Assembly (NCBI GenBank): GCA_023807065.1
Contig: JAJJLU010000551.1
Location: 1 to 32,301, forward strand
DNA: 32,301 nucleotides
Direction of reading: 5' to 3'
DNA from: Isotricha intestinalis
Lineage: Eukaryota; Ciliophora; Litostomatea; Vestibuliferida; Isotrichidae
Shown here one piece after another: positions 1 through 9,245 of this stretch. Every line of letters begins with the position of its first letter. Position 1 is the first letter of the stretch. A program made the translations under genes and the position numbers. The notes beneath the pieces were generated by a model. The model was not told the DNA's origin and did not search any database. It saw nothing but the letters and a program-made list of their open reading frames with translations.

Positions 1-2
1 AA

Positions 3-197
3 GATGAAGATGCTATTTATGAAGCTTATAGATATACTAGAAATAAAAAGAAAATTAATGAATTATGGTTTAGATATATTAAATCTCATCGTGTTGATGA
101 TGCTGATGAATGTGCTTATGATTATTTCTGGAAACAAAGTTCTTCAAATTTTATTCAACTTTCTTTCTTAATTCTCACTTTAATTCTTCTTTTTTAA
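3..197 (+). CDS. 3' end of a gene with a GPI-signal-like C-terminal tail (5' truncated by window)
   Basis: An open frame runs from the window edge to TAA at 195-197, giving 64 residues. The start lies outside the window. The visible part is charged and aromatic (RNKKKINELWFRYIKSHR, then ADECAYDYFWK) and ends in a Ser-rich spacer followed by a hydrophobic stretch with no charged residue after it (SSSNFIQLSFLILTLILLF). That layout is typical of a GPI-attachment signal, so a surface protein is inferred; a tail-anchored membrane protein is the alternative. Its 3' flank (192-255) recurs almost exactly, inverted, at 5557-5619 beside a broken Cys-rich secreted protein gene. The two are therefore probably relatives. 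I do not recognise the family from the visible part. Confidence 0.6.
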   Translation, partial: DEDAIYEAYRYTRNKKKINELWFRYIKSHRVDDADECAYDYFWKQSSSNFIQLSFLILTLILLF

Positions 198-255
198 AAT
201 ATAATATATAATATATTAAATTAATACTTATATAAACAAATTTGAGTATTAAATT
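192..255 (+). repeat. 3'-flank repeat, left copy of an inverted pair (partner 5557-5619)
   Basis: The stop codon and the following roughly 60 bases match the reverse complement of 5557-5619. The only difference I see is one TA dinucleotide present here and absent there. The match then fades on the outer side. It contains an 8-bp stem, TTAATACT (221-228) with AGTATTAA (245-252), around a 16-nt loop, identical in both copies. Best read as the shared 3' end of two duplicated genes in opposite orientation; the hairpin could act in 3'-end formation. Confidence 0.75.
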
Positions 256-439
256 ATATTTTTAATTAAATTAAACACTATTTCAAATATTTTCTCCTAA
301 AAATGGAAAATCACTTATCTATTCAATTTTAAAAATATATCAGCAATAACTCATAAATTAAACTCCTTTTAACAAATAAATGAATAATAATAAAATTAAA
401 AAAAACAAATAAAAAACAGTTTTAAAATTAAAAAATAAA

Positions 440-1897
440 ATGTATTTACCAATAATTCAAGTAAATTCTCTATGGAAAACAATATTTGATTTTTTTATAA
501 TTCTGTTCAGTTTAATATACTGTATGAAAATAATATACTACATAACATTTGTGGAAGGGAATCAAGAAACAGACAATTTTGATTTTTTTGTATTAATATC
601 ATATACAATATATATGATATTAAATTTTTTTCAATCATATATAGATAAAGAAACAGGAGAAATAATATATTCAAATAAAAAAATAGCATTAAATTATTTA
701 AAAGGATGGTTTATAATAGATTTATTATCATCTCTTCCTTATGAAATAATAACAAAATCACCATATTTAAGATTAATAAGATTAATAAGAATAAATAAAA
801 TATTTCAATTTTTTTCTTTTGTAGAAAGAGTGAATTTTAAAATGAGACATTATGTCTCATTATTTAGATTATCATTTTTTGGAATTTTTGGAACATTTAT
901 TTTAAGTTGTTTATGGTTTGGAATATGTTTATTTTATTCTAAAAGTGAAGAGAGTAATTTTTTAATAAAAAATAAATTATCAAAAAAAAATCCAATAGAT
1001 TCTTTAATAACATGCTTTTATTTTTCTTTAACAACAATAACAACAACAGGCTTTGGAGATATAACAGCAATGAATATTTATGAAAAATTATTTTCTACCA
1101 TATTAATGTTAGTTGGAGTATTATTTTTTTCATTTTTAATGTCTTTATTATACGAAGAAATTAGAAATGTTGGTGAAGATAATCAAATTTTAGAAGCTCA
1201 AAAATTAATTTTTGATTTAAAGAAATTTAATATTGGAAAAAGTAATAAATTATATTCTGATAAAATTAATAAAAAAATTTTAGCTGATATTACTTTTAAT
1301 GTTCAACATAGTAGATATGAACAATTTACTAAAAAAGTAAATTTTGATATTTTACCAAGAAAAATAAAAGATACTCTTTCTGAATATTTATGGAAAGATG
1401 TTTTTAATCAAATAATAGAATATTTTGGCTTTTTAGAAAATAATAAATCAGTAAAAACATTTTTATGTAAATTATCATATCATTTTCAATTTAAATTTTA
1501 TGAAAGTGAAGAAATAATTTATCATTTTGATAGAAATGTAAATGAAATCAATATTATACAAAGTGGATATGTTGATGTAAAAAATAGTATATCTAATTTA
1601 AAAAAAAGATTAAAGCCTGGAGATGTTATTGGTCATTTTTATGTATTATTTGATATTCCAAGACCTAATTATATTTATAAAGCTGCTACTTTTGTTGAAG
1701 TCATTTCTATTGAAAAATCTAAGTTACTCAAACTTTTTGATAAAATGATTGATAGTAAAATTTATGATCAAATGAAAATTAGTTCAATGGGAAAATTCAG
1801 ACAAATTTTTAAAATGATTAATAACAGTAAAAAATTTAATATTGAAAATCAAGCAAATAAAGGTAATTTATTTGATGATTTTGTTGTTATGAAATAG
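440..1897 (+). CDS. Six-transmembrane K+ channel with degenerate cyclic-nucleotide-binding domain
   Basis: This 485-residue protein has the EAG/CNG/HCN layout. Hydrophobic S1 (about 14-37), S2 (48-67), S3 (86-104), a short S4 with spaced Arg (RLIRLIRINK, 111-120), S5 (140-166), pore helix and filter TTGFGD (202-207), and S6 (214-238) are followed by a C-linker and a CNBD beta-roll (about 339-435). The filter predicts K+ selectivity in the surface or ciliary membrane. The phosphate-binding cassette reads GDVIGHFYVLFDIPRP (394-409). The Gly-Glu pair that contacts the ribose in cyclic-nucleotide binders is Gly-His here, so ligand binding is doubtful. S4 has fewer basic residues than strongly voltage-gated members. 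The N-terminus is very short compared with the second channel at 15565-20676. The next gene converges on it 76 bp away. Confidence 0.93.
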   Translation: MYLPIIQVNSLWKTIFDFFIILFSLIYCMKIIYYITFVEGNQETDNFDFFVLISYTIYMILNFFQSYIDKETGEIIYSNKKIALNYLKGWFIIDLLSSLPYEIITKSPYLRLIRLIRINKIFQFFSFVERVNFKMRHYVSLFRLSFFGIFGTFILSCLWFGICLFYSKSEESNFLIKNKLSKKNPIDSLITCFYFSLTTITTTGFGDITAMNIYEKLFSTILMLVGVLFFSFLMSLLYEEIRNVGEDNQILEAQKLIFDLKKFNIGKSNKLYSDKINKKILADITFNVQHSRYEQFTKKVNFDILPRKIKDTLSEYLWKDVFNQIIEYFGFLENNKSVKTFLCKLSYHFQFKFYESEEIIYHFDRNVNEINIIQSGYVDVKNSISNLKKRLKPGDVIGHFYVLFDIPRPNYIYKAATFVEVISIEKSKLLKLFDKMIDSKIYDQMKISSMGKFRQIFKMINNSKKFNIENQANKGNLFDDFVVMK

Positions 1898-1973
1898 AAG
1901 ATTTTTTCGGTTTTTTAAATCGTAAAAAAAATAAATTTGTTTTCATTAAAATATAAAATAAAATAAATTTATT

Positions 1974-3941
1974 CTAATAAGTAATTCCATTAGTTAATTT
2001 TTGATAAATATCATATTGTGTAGTTCTATAACTATCTTTAGCTTCTTCAATAATTTCATTAACAACTTTATAGAAATCATCATCATTAACATTTAAAAGG
2101 AATTTTTTTTTAAAATTAGAAATAATATCATTAATATCTCTTCCAACAAAACAAGGTAAAACATTAGAATTCCCTTTAAACATTAATTTAATAAGATTTT
2201 CAAATTCGAAATAGAATTTTTTAATTTGTCTTAAACCAGTAATAAAATTACTTTTAAAATATTCAAATAAATCATTATTCATAATAGATAAATATTCATC
2301 AGTAAATTTAAAAGGAGCATTTTCAAAGTTTAAATTATTTCCTGGTGAAATTCCTAAAACAAAACCAAAGTCAATATGAATAATATTTCCATTAATATCT
2401 AATAATATATTTCCATTATTTCTATCTTTAATATCTAATAAATAACATATTAAAGAATATGCTGCTAAAGAATTAATAAAATTTTTTTGGGCTTCTAATA
2501 AATTTTCTTCAAAAAATTTTTTAAAAAAAGTACTTAAAGAATAATTAGGACGAATAAATTTTAATAAATTATCTATTGAAATTGTATTTGGAATAAATTC
2601 TATTAAACCAGAATTATTTGAAGTTATAATTATTTCATAAGGATGAAGTTTTAAAGGTAATTTTAATTGTTTAAAAATTTCATCAAATTTTTTTATTAAT
2701 TGCATTATTAATAATTCTTGTCTTAAATCATCATTTGTTTTATGTATAAATTGCTTTATTGTATATGTGTTAAATTTTTGAAATGATGATTTTGGTTTTA
2801 TTTTTTGTTCAAAAATTAAATGAAATTTTTCTCCAAAAGGATTTTCATTTAATGGCATTGGTTCTGAATTATCACATAAAAATAATTGTTCATTTTTTTT
2901 TTTTTTATTTTTTATCTTTTTTTCAGGATGTGAATTTTCATATTTTACTTGTTTTATTATTTTATTTATTTCTAATTGTCTTTTTTTATCTTCCATATCT
3001 GAAAAAAAACTATCTAAAGAATTATATTCCATTATTTTTTTTTTGTCATTTTTATTCTGAGATTTTTTTCTTATAATTTTTTTTTTCGAATTTTGATTCT
3101 TATATTTTTTATCATATAATTTATTCCAATCATTACATTCAAAAGCTTTTATACATTCAAAAGTTATTTTTATTGGAACTCTTGCTTTTGTACTTAAACA
3201 TGTAGAATATTCATTTAATATATTTACTATTATAAAATTATTTTCATTATTATTATTTTCTTTATTATTTAAAGGAAGAATTATTCCTTTAAAAATATTA
3301 GAAATATTATTATTGTTTTTTTCTAATGAAAGATTTAATTCATCTATTTTATTATGTAAATATTCATTTCTTTCATTATTTTCTTTTGGAATATTTTTTA
3401 GTTCTTCACATAAATTTATTAATTCTTGATAAAAATAATTATTTGAGTAAAAATAATCTGTTTTTAATTTTTTGAAAATAATATATTCTAAAATTTTTTT
3501 TTCATTTGAATGATTTTTCAAATTTAAATTTCCATTGATAAATGTTTCTTCTATTAAATCAGTTATTTTATTATTTTTATAAGAAGCAAAAAACCAATTT
3601 ACAATTAAACTATATTTTATATTATTTTTACATTGTTCTAAAATAAAATTTAAAAGAGATGTTTTTTGATAAGTTATATCTTGCATTAAAGAAATTAATT
3701 CTGGAATATAAAAAAAAATTTCATCTTCAAATTTTTCAAAAAGAATATTTACTAATAAATCTATGTGAGTATTATTATATTCTTTGTTGTTATTTAACAT
3801 TGAAAAAATTTCATATAATTTTAAATTTGATTTTCTAATTAAGGAAAGAAAACAATCTAATTGTTGATATTCTTCTTTTATAAATAATATATTTTTTGAA
3901 ATGTTTTTTATTATATTTTCTTCATCTTTATTTTTAATCAT
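1974..3941 (-). CDS. PI4KB: Phosphatidylinositol 4-kinase, type III beta (Pik1)-like
   Basis: This 655-residue lipid kinase should phosphorylate PtdIns at the D4 position on Golgi or endosomal membranes. The C-terminal catalytic domain (about 385-650) carries NDDLRQELL (403-411), the catalytic loop KDRNNGN (505-511) and the metal-binding HIDFGFVLG (522-530). The ending also matches the beta class: LPCF (595-598), a helical bundle, then YQKLTNGI near the terminus. The N-terminal helical region (about 55-180) corresponds to the lipid-kinase-unique region. Between them is a Lys/Asn-rich linker (275-350). Length is shorter than animal PI4KB (about 800) but normal for protists. The gene is divergent from the coiled-coil gene at 4049, with 107 bp between the starts. 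Two Rab GTPases are also in the window; in animals PI4KB binds Rab11, and no such link can be read here. Confidence 0.93.
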   Translation of the reverse strand: MIKNKDEENIIKNISKNILFIKEEYQQLDCFLSLIRKSNLKLYEIFSMLNNNKEYNNTHIDLLVNILFEKFEDEIFFYIPELISLMQDITYQKTSLLNFILEQCKNNIKYSLIVNWFFASYKNNKITDLIEETFINGNLNLKNHSNEKKILEYIIFKKLKTDYFYSNNYFYQELINLCEELKNIPKENNERNEYLHNKIDELNLSLEKNNNNISNIFKGIILPLNNKENNNNENNFIIVNILNEYSTCLSTKARVPIKITFECIKAFECNDWNKLYDKKYKNQNSKKKIIRKKSQNKNDKKKIMEYNSLDSFFSDMEDKKRQLEINKIIKQVKYENSHPEKKIKNKKKKNEQLFLCDNSEPMPLNENPFGEKFHLIFEQKIKPKSSFQKFNTYTIKQFIHKTNDDLRQELLIMQLIKKFDEIFKQLKLPLKLHPYEIIITSNNSGLIEFIPNTISIDNLLKFIRPNYSLSTFFKKFFEENLLEAQKNFINSLAAYSLICYLLDIKDRNNGNILLDINGNIIHIDFGFVLGISPGNNLNFENAPFKFTDEYLSIMNNDLFEYFKSNFITGLRQIKKFYFEFENLIKLMFKGNSNVLPCFVGRDINDIISNFKKKFLLNVNDDDFYKVVNEIIEEAKDSYRTTQYDIYQKLTNGITY

Positions 3942-4048
3942 TTAAAAAAATATATTTTATATTTAAAACTTTTTTTTAATTTTCATTTATTTTAATTTTT
4001 ATTTTCTTATTTTTTATTGTTAATTAAATATTTTTTTTAAATTTTTTA
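3942..4048. promoter_or_regulatory. Divergent intergenic region between the PI4K and coiled-coil genes
   Basis: Only 107 bp separate the two divergent start codons, so both 5' leaders and promoters must lie here or overlap the genes. The stretch is almost pure A/T with long T tracts on the plus strand. No recognised element is visible; a shared promoter is inferred from position alone. Confidence 0.4.
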
Positions 4049-5422
4049 ATGGAGTATACTCCTATTAAAAAGACAAAACTGAAAATATTTCAATTAACAC
4101 CAAAAAAAACTTGTTTTAAAATTTATACTAGTAATAAGAAAAATAAAGATAATTATAATTCTATTTCTTTAAGTCCAAATTCTACTATTTTCACTGATAG
4201 ACAAAATAAAACATTTTATCCTAAAATTTCTTTCGAGCAAAAATTACAAATAACTCAATCAAATAGAAGAATAATTTTAAAGAAAAGAATATTACATTTA
4301 GAAAAAGGAATAAAAGAGAAAGAAAATAATTATTTAAAATTTCAAAAGGAAAAAGATAAAAATGAAAAAGAAAAAAAAGAAGAGTTTAAAAGGAAATCTG
4401 ATATAAGATTTATAAAACAGAAATTTCATAAATTGATAAAAAATAATCAAACAAAAATTTGTGTAAATTTTATAAATAAAACAAATGGTTTTAATAGTAA
4501 AATAATGGAATATTTAAAAGGAAATAATTATTTAAATCAAAAAGTAAATTTTCATAAAAATTTTAGATTTAATTCTGAATATGAATCTCATTCAAGAATT
4601 CAAATGATAACTGATTTAGAAAAAATAAAAAATAATTCTCAATTTTTTGAAAAATTAAATTTTAATAAATTATTTAATGAAAAAGAAAAAAATTATATTA
4701 GAGAAGAACCTCAAAATTTCATACAAGAAATTTCTAAATTTAAAAATTTAAAATTAAAAGGAAAAAAATTAGTTGATAAACTTAATGAAGAAGAAAATTT
4801 ATTTAAGAAGAAAAAGAAAAGAAAATTTATTAATAGAATTACTGATAAAAGTACTTTATCAACAGAGAAAAAAAAGTTAAATTTAACTTTTGATAAAATG
4901 AAAAAAGAAAATTATGAAAGAAGTATTAAAGAAGTTGATAAAGAAGTTACAAAAATTTTATTTAAAAAATTAGAAAATGAAAAAAAAGAAGAAAATAGAA
5001 GAAAAAGTTTAGAAGAACATTTTAAACGATTAAATAGAAGATTGTCTACAATTAAAAGAGAAAAAAATGATAATTCAAATTATTTTAAAAATTTTCATAA
5101 AAATTTATCTTTTAAAAATAAATATTCTTTAAATAAAAATTTTAATCATTTACAAAAATTTTTAAGTCCTCAAAATTTAAATATTAAAAAAATTAATGTT
5201 TTTGATTTTCAAACTATTCAAAGTTCAAAAGAATCTTTTGAAAACGAAAAAAAATTTTTAATGTATTGTCAAAAAAGAATTTCTGATATTTATAAAAATG
5301 AAGAAAATGATAAAATTTGTAAAAGTGAAGAAAAAAGAAATAAAAATTATATTTCTTTAAATAACAATAAAAAATTCGTTAGAACTAAAACTTTTATGAA
5401 ATTATTGAAAAATATCAATTGA
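4049..5422 (+). CDS. Lys-rich coiled-coil protein of unknown function
   Basis: A 457-residue ORF that begins MEYTPIKKTKLKIF and ends at TGA. It is strongly basic and rich in Lys, Asn and Glu. Heptad-like charged helices are evident at about 75-125 (REKKEEFKRK type) and about 275-345, which suggests coiled coils. There is no signal peptide, membrane segment or catalytic motif. Scattered S-P sites occur near residue 42. I do not recognise a family; a cytoskeletal or basal-body role would be a guess based only on composition. Codon use matches its neighbours and the frame is uninterrupted, which supports a real gene. It is divergent from PI4K and followed by the inverted Cys-rich pseudogene. Confidence 0.8.
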   Translation: MEYTPIKKTKLKIFQLTPKKTCFKIYTSNKKNKDNYNSISLSPNSTIFTDRQNKTFYPKISFEQKLQITQSNRRIILKKRILHLEKGIKEKENNYLKFQKEKDKNEKEKKEEFKRKSDIRFIKQKFHKLIKNNQTKICVNFINKTNGFNSKIMEYLKGNNYLNQKVNFHKNFRFNSEYESHSRIQMITDLEKIKNNSQFFEKLNFNKLFNEKEKNYIREEPQNFIQEISKFKNLKLKGKKLVDKLNEEENLFKKKKKRKFINRITDKSTLSTEKKKLNLTFDKMKKENYERSIKEVDKEVTKILFKKLENEKKEENRRKSLEEHFKRLNRRLSTIKREKNDNSNYFKNFHKNLSFKNKYSLNKNFNHLQKFLSPQNLNIKKINVFDFQTIQSSKESFENEKKFLMYCQKRISDIYKNEENDKICKSEEKRNKNYISLNNNKKFVRTKTFMKLLKNIN

Positions 5423-5556
5423 AATAAAAAATATTTTTTTAATGTTGGTATAAAATACAATTCTTTAGAGTTATAAATATTTATTATATAAATTTATTTT
5501 CAATTTATTAACACAAAATCTATTCATCAAATCACTTACTTCATTTAACTTAATAA

Positions 5557-5619
5557 AATTTAATACTCAAATTTGTTTATATAAGTATTAATTTAATATA
5601 TTATATATTATTTTAAAAT
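5557..5619 (-). repeat. 3'-flank repeat, right copy of an inverted pair (partner 192-255)
   Basis: Reverse complement of 192-255 with the same hairpin (AGTATTAA and TTAATACT arms). Here it overlaps the last codons and 3' flank of the Cys-rich ORF at 5588-6250. Just upstream of it, the coding sequence lacks the Ser-rich and hydrophobic GPI-like tail present in the left copy, which fits a deletion that joined the body of the gene to its 3' flank. Confidence 0.75.
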
Positions 5620-6250
5620 AGAAATCATAAGTAGATGCTTCTAACCAAGAATTAAAATGTCTTGTAGCATTTGCATAATTTGTGAATGAAAGACCTCTTG
5701 AAGTTTTTTTTGATGATAAAAGTGATGTTCCACAATTATCAGAACTTTCAATTAAACTGGTTTGACAAGCTAATGAATTACCTGACGTATCATCTACTTC
5801 CAATGAACCAATTCTAACACATACGGCATTATTATTATTAATATTTGTTGGATCAACACAAGTATAACCTAAAGTACAATTATTAAATCCTGGATCTAAA
5901 TATGCAGCAGCATCAAAAATATAATCACCATCATTATTTAAATTAAAACCACCTAATCCTCCACATTTTTCTCCAGGGTTAATTGGATCTTGATATGTAT
6001 AAATACGAATAATATCAGATTTATCAGAATTGAAAGTATCTCGACAAAGTAATCCTTTTTTACATTGTCCTAAACCAGGTTCACATTGAATTCCTTTATC
6101 TTTACCAATATATTTACTTCCATCACAATTACCAGAAGTACATTTATTACCATATTATTCATCTATAAATGGATCATCATGACACATATATATTGGTTCT
6201 CTTTGACTAAATATAAAAACTATTAAAGAAAGAAAAATGTACACTTTCAT
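5588..6250 (-). pseudogene. Secreted Cys-rich protein gene broken by one in-frame TAA
   Basis: From ATG at 6250 the minus strand keeps one frame for 221 codons to TAA at 5588-5590, with a single interruption: TAA at 6157-6155, codon 32. The first 16 residues are a clear signal peptide (MKVYIFLSLIVFIFSQ). About 12 Cys follow, many paired as in NKCTSGNC and GQCKKGLLC, with segments such as EKCGGLGG and CTLGYTCVDPTN, so a disulfide-rich secreted or surface protein is expected. The C-terminus ends in YDFYFKIIYNILN and lacks a GPI tail, unlike its inverted relative at 3-197. No frameshift is present, so the break is recent, a sequencing or copy variant, or is read through. I do not recognise the family. 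Confidence 0.7.
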
Positions 6251-6740
6251 TATATTTTTAAAAAATTTAAACATATTATCTATTCAAATAAAATATAAAA
6301 GCAATTGATGAATAATTTAAAAATATTTATAAATAATAAATTTATGTTTTTTTCTTTTGATAATTGTTCAAATTTATTTCAATAAAATATCTTACATTTA
6401 AAATATTATTTGAAAACTATTCCAAGGAATAATATAAAAGAAATGATTTTTGAATATAAACAAAGAAATTCAACTAAAGAAATACTTGTCTAAATAAATC
6501 ATAAATAAATAATAAAAAAAAATGTTTGAGTAAATAAATTAAATTTCTTATTTTATTAATTTCTTTAATACTCATTAAAAAAAATTAATAAAATAAAAAA
6601 ATGAAAATAAAGAGGAAAAATAAAAAAGTAAATTAATTAATAAATAAAAAACAAAATGTCATAAATATTTTATTTTTTAAAATTGTCCTTTCCAAAATAT
6701 AAAAAACTGAAAAAAAAAACATTAAAAAAAATTTCTAAAA
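6251..6740. other. Intergenic spacer without a supported gene
   Basis: These 490 bases are A/T-rich with stops in all frames. They hold the 5' side of both the Cys-rich pseudogene (-) and the PWWP gene (+). A short inverted repeat, TATTCC-AA-GGAATA, lies near 6418-6431. The last 150 bases before the PWWP start are A-rich on the plus strand, as upstream of other genes here. Nothing else is visible. Confidence 0.5.
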
Positions 6741-7700
6741 ATGGAAGAATATAAGCCATTAGAATTTTGTTGGGTAAAATTACAAGGTTATCCAACGTGG
6801 CCATCATACATTTTAGAAATAAATTCCAATTCCTATAAAGTTCAATTTATAGGTGATAGAAATCATGGAAATATAAAAAAGAAAGGAATGTTTAAATGGA
6901 ATAAGGAAAATACACAAAAATTTATTTTAACTTCAAAAAAATATCAGGAAATTTTTGAGGGAGCTGTTAAATTTAAAGAATTAGTAAATAAAGGTATTTT
7001 AAGCTTAGATGATTATTGGAATTGTTATTGTTTTTGTCATAAATATGGTAAATTTAGTAAGAGTAATGTTATAAAGTATATTTCAAAAAAAAATATTAAT
7101 TTTTTACCTTTGGAATATTGGGATAAGAAAAAAAATATTTCTAAAAGTTCTAATAAAGAAAAAAAATCTGAGAAAAAAATTGTTAATAAAATTAAAAGAA
7201 GTAATAGTGTTAAAAATAAAGTTAAAAAAAAAAATGAGAAATATGATATTTTTCAATCTCCTATTAAAATTTCAAAAAGTAAAAAAATTAAGAATGAAAA
7301 AAAAGAAAAAATTGAATCTAAATATATCGAAGAAAAAACTATAAAAAATGAAGAAAAAAAGAATTTTTTGGGTAATAAAAGAAAACAAAATAATGATTTA
7401 GAAATAGAAAATATGAATATTAATATTAATGAACAATTAAATAAAATATTAGAAGCACAAAAAACAATACAAAAAGAAACTAAAGAATTAATAAATTTAG
7501 TTAATGAAAGATATAATTGGTATAAAGAAGAAATTAAAAAAAAAAATATTGATTTTTCAAATAAAAATAAAGATGTTTCTAAAAAAATTGATTTTTTAAA
7601 TTTTTTACATATTATTACTAAAATTTTTCAAGGTCCATTTAATGTAAATCATTATTTAAATAATATATTAAATTTTGTGAATGATAATAATTTAGTTTAA
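6741..7700 (+). CDS. PWWP-domain chromatin-associated protein
   Basis: The 319-residue protein opens with a PWWP domain (about 7-80): the PTWP tetrapeptide at 18-21, preceded by WVKLQGY and followed by VQFIGDRNHGNI. PWWP domains read methylated histone H3 lysines and bind DNA, so a nuclear chromatin role is expected. Residues 130-215 are Lys-rich and disordered, with a QSPIK site that fits a CDK consensus and may serve as nuclear localisation sequence. The C-terminal part (about 225-319) is predicted helical and coiled-coil (QLNKILEAQKTIQKETKELI), resembling in layout HDGF/LEDGF-type proteins with an N-terminal PWWP and C-terminal helical binding module; this resemblance is architectural only. 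It converges on the Myb gene, 189 bp away. Confidence 0.88.
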   Translation: MEEYKPLEFCWVKLQGYPTWPSYILEINSNSYKVQFIGDRNHGNIKKKGMFKWNKENTQKFILTSKKYQEIFEGAVKFKELVNKGILSLDDYWNCYCFCHKYGKFSKSNVIKYISKKNINFLPLEYWDKKKNISKSSNKEKKSEKKIVNKIKRSNSVKNKVKKKNEKYDIFQSPIKISKSKKIKNEKKEKIESKYIEEKTIKNEEKKNFLGNKRKQNNDLEIENMNININEQLNKILEAQKTIQKETKELINLVNERYNWYKEEIKKKNIDFSNKNKDVSKKIDFLNFLHIITKIFQGPFNVNHYLNNILNFVNDNNLV

Positions 7701-7707
7701 AACTATC

Positions 7708-7728
7708 AAAAAATAATAATTATTTTTT
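7708..7728 (+). other. A/T hairpin 8 nt after the PWWP stop codon
   Basis: AAAAAATAAT and ATTATTTTTT form a perfect 10-bp inverted repeat around one central A. It may mark the 3' end of the transcript, but A/T-only palindromes arise easily in such DNA. Confidence 0.3.
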
Positions 7729-7889
7729 ATTATTATTTATATTTTTTTTATTCAATATAAATTGAAAAAAATATTTATTTACCTTTATTTATTTTATTAT
7801 ATATATTTCTATTTTTCATTTCAAGAATATTACTTTATAATCAATTGTATTTTTTTATTTTTTTAATTGTTTAATGAATATTTTTTTAT

Positions 7890-8987
7890 TTATTCCATTT
7901 GAATATCATTATTTTCATTAAATGATAATCCTTCATAATCAAAAGCCATTTTTTTTAAATAATCATCATTATAATTTTCATATGGAGAAACATTTCCATT
8001 ATTTTCATGATTAATATTTTCTGTTGAAAATTTTTCAAAATCAATTGAGAAAGGATCTGGATTTGAACAATTATAATTTATTTTATTCTTTTTATTATTT
8101 TGAGGAAAAAAATTTTTATCGCCGAAAATTTCCATATCAATATCATATTCATTTGAAGTACTATTAAATCTTTGTCTTTGTAATTCTTTAAATCTTTTTT
8201 TTTGACTAAATAAATTTTGCATTTCTTCATAAATATTAGTTGAATGATTAATTGGTGTTAAAGGCATTTTATTATCATCAATATTATTAATATTATTATC
8301 TTCACAATTATTATTAATAATAAGATGATTTTTTTTATTTTCATTTTTGAAATTATTATTAGGAAGTTCCATTGAATTTCTATGTTTAAAATCTTTTTTA
8401 ATATCAAAAATTTTATTATGAGTATTTTTTCCTTTGAAACTTTTTTTCCTATTAAAATTAATATTATCAAGATAATTATCATCATCTTCTTCAGAATCAA
8501 TATCTAATTCTTTTTTATTTTCATTGGGAAATTTATAATTAATAACACTTATTAATTTTTCTTTTTGAGTTTGAGTTAATTCAATTTTATTTTTTTTCCA
8601 ATTGGAAAAAAAATTGATTATATAATTAAAGAAAGTATTATTGTCATTTTCATCAAAATTTTTATTTTTTTTTTTTTGAATTTCACAAATATTTTTTTTA
8701 ATTCTCAAAAAAAATTTTTGAGCATGACTTCTTGCTTGAGTACTTGTTCTTGTTTTAATAATTTTTCTAACTTTTTTCCATTCATTTCCATATTCTAAAA
8801 TTCCTTCTATAAATTTTTGATGTTCTTCTTCACTCCATCTTCCTGAATTATGTTTTAAATATTCTTCTTCTTTTTTTATTCTTATTGAATCATTTTTATT
8901 TATTATATTTGATATATTTTCCATTGATGATTCTATTTGTGATAATTTTTCTATTTTTTCATTTTTATTCAATTCTTGAATTGACAT
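7890..8987 (-). CDS. SHAQKYF-class Myb-like transcription factor
   Basis: The 365-residue protein carries one Myb/SANT repeat at about 46-98. It has Trp at 51 (GRWSEEEHQKF) and 70 (NEWKKVRKII), and the third helix reads TSTQARSHAQKFFLRIKK, with the class-defining SHAQKFF at 87-93. Single-repeat SHAQKY(F)F Mybs are known from plants, Dictyostelium and many protists and bind GATA-like or I-box sites. The rest (100-365) is Asn/Asp-rich and low in complexity, with an acidic patch (DIDSEEDDDN) and an acidic C-terminus that could activate transcription. It lies in tandem downstream of the C2H2 gene on the same strand, 258 bp away, so two candidate regulators are adjacent. Confidence 0.92.
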   Translation of the reverse strand: MSIQELNKNEKIEKLSQIESSMENISNIINKNDSIRIKKEEEYLKHNSGRWSEEEHQKFIEGILEYGNEWKKVRKIIKTRTSTQARSHAQKFFLRIKKNICEIQKKKNKNFDENDNNTFFNYIINFFSNWKKNKIELTQTQKEKLISVINYKFPNENKKELDIDSEEDDDNYLDNINFNRKKSFKGKNTHNKIFDIKKDFKHRNSMELPNNNFKNENKKNHLIINNNCEDNNINNIDDNKMPLTPINHSTNIYEEMQNLFSQKKRFKELQRQRFNSTSNEYDIDMEIFGDKNFFPQNNKKNKINYNCSNPDPFSIDFEKFSTENINHENNGNVSPYENYNDDYLKKMAFDYEGLSFNENNDIQME

Positions 8988-9245
8988 TTTTATTTTTTTT
9001 TTTAGTTTTTTTTTAATGGAACTTTTTTTTTGGTTTTAATTTATGTTATTAAAAGTTAATATGATATTAAGTTTAAATATTCTAATCTTACATTTTACTT
9101 TTAATTTAGGTTTATTAAATATAAAAACCATTTTCTTTGTTATTCTGAAATTACTTATTTTAATTAATTGAATAAATATCAAAATTTATTTTAAAAGAGG
9201 AAAAAAAACTTTTAAATAAAATTTCCTCTTTAGATATGATTTTTA

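Noticed and set aside
6500..6580. TTTGAGTA and TAATACTCA resembling arms of the 3' flank hairpin
   Set aside because: Arms are far apart and the flanking bases do not match the 192-255 repeat; likely chance.
8258..8500. Overlapping 80-codon frame rich in Ile and Met inside the Myb gene
   Set aside because: Shadow of an Asn/Asp-rich coding region read one frame off.
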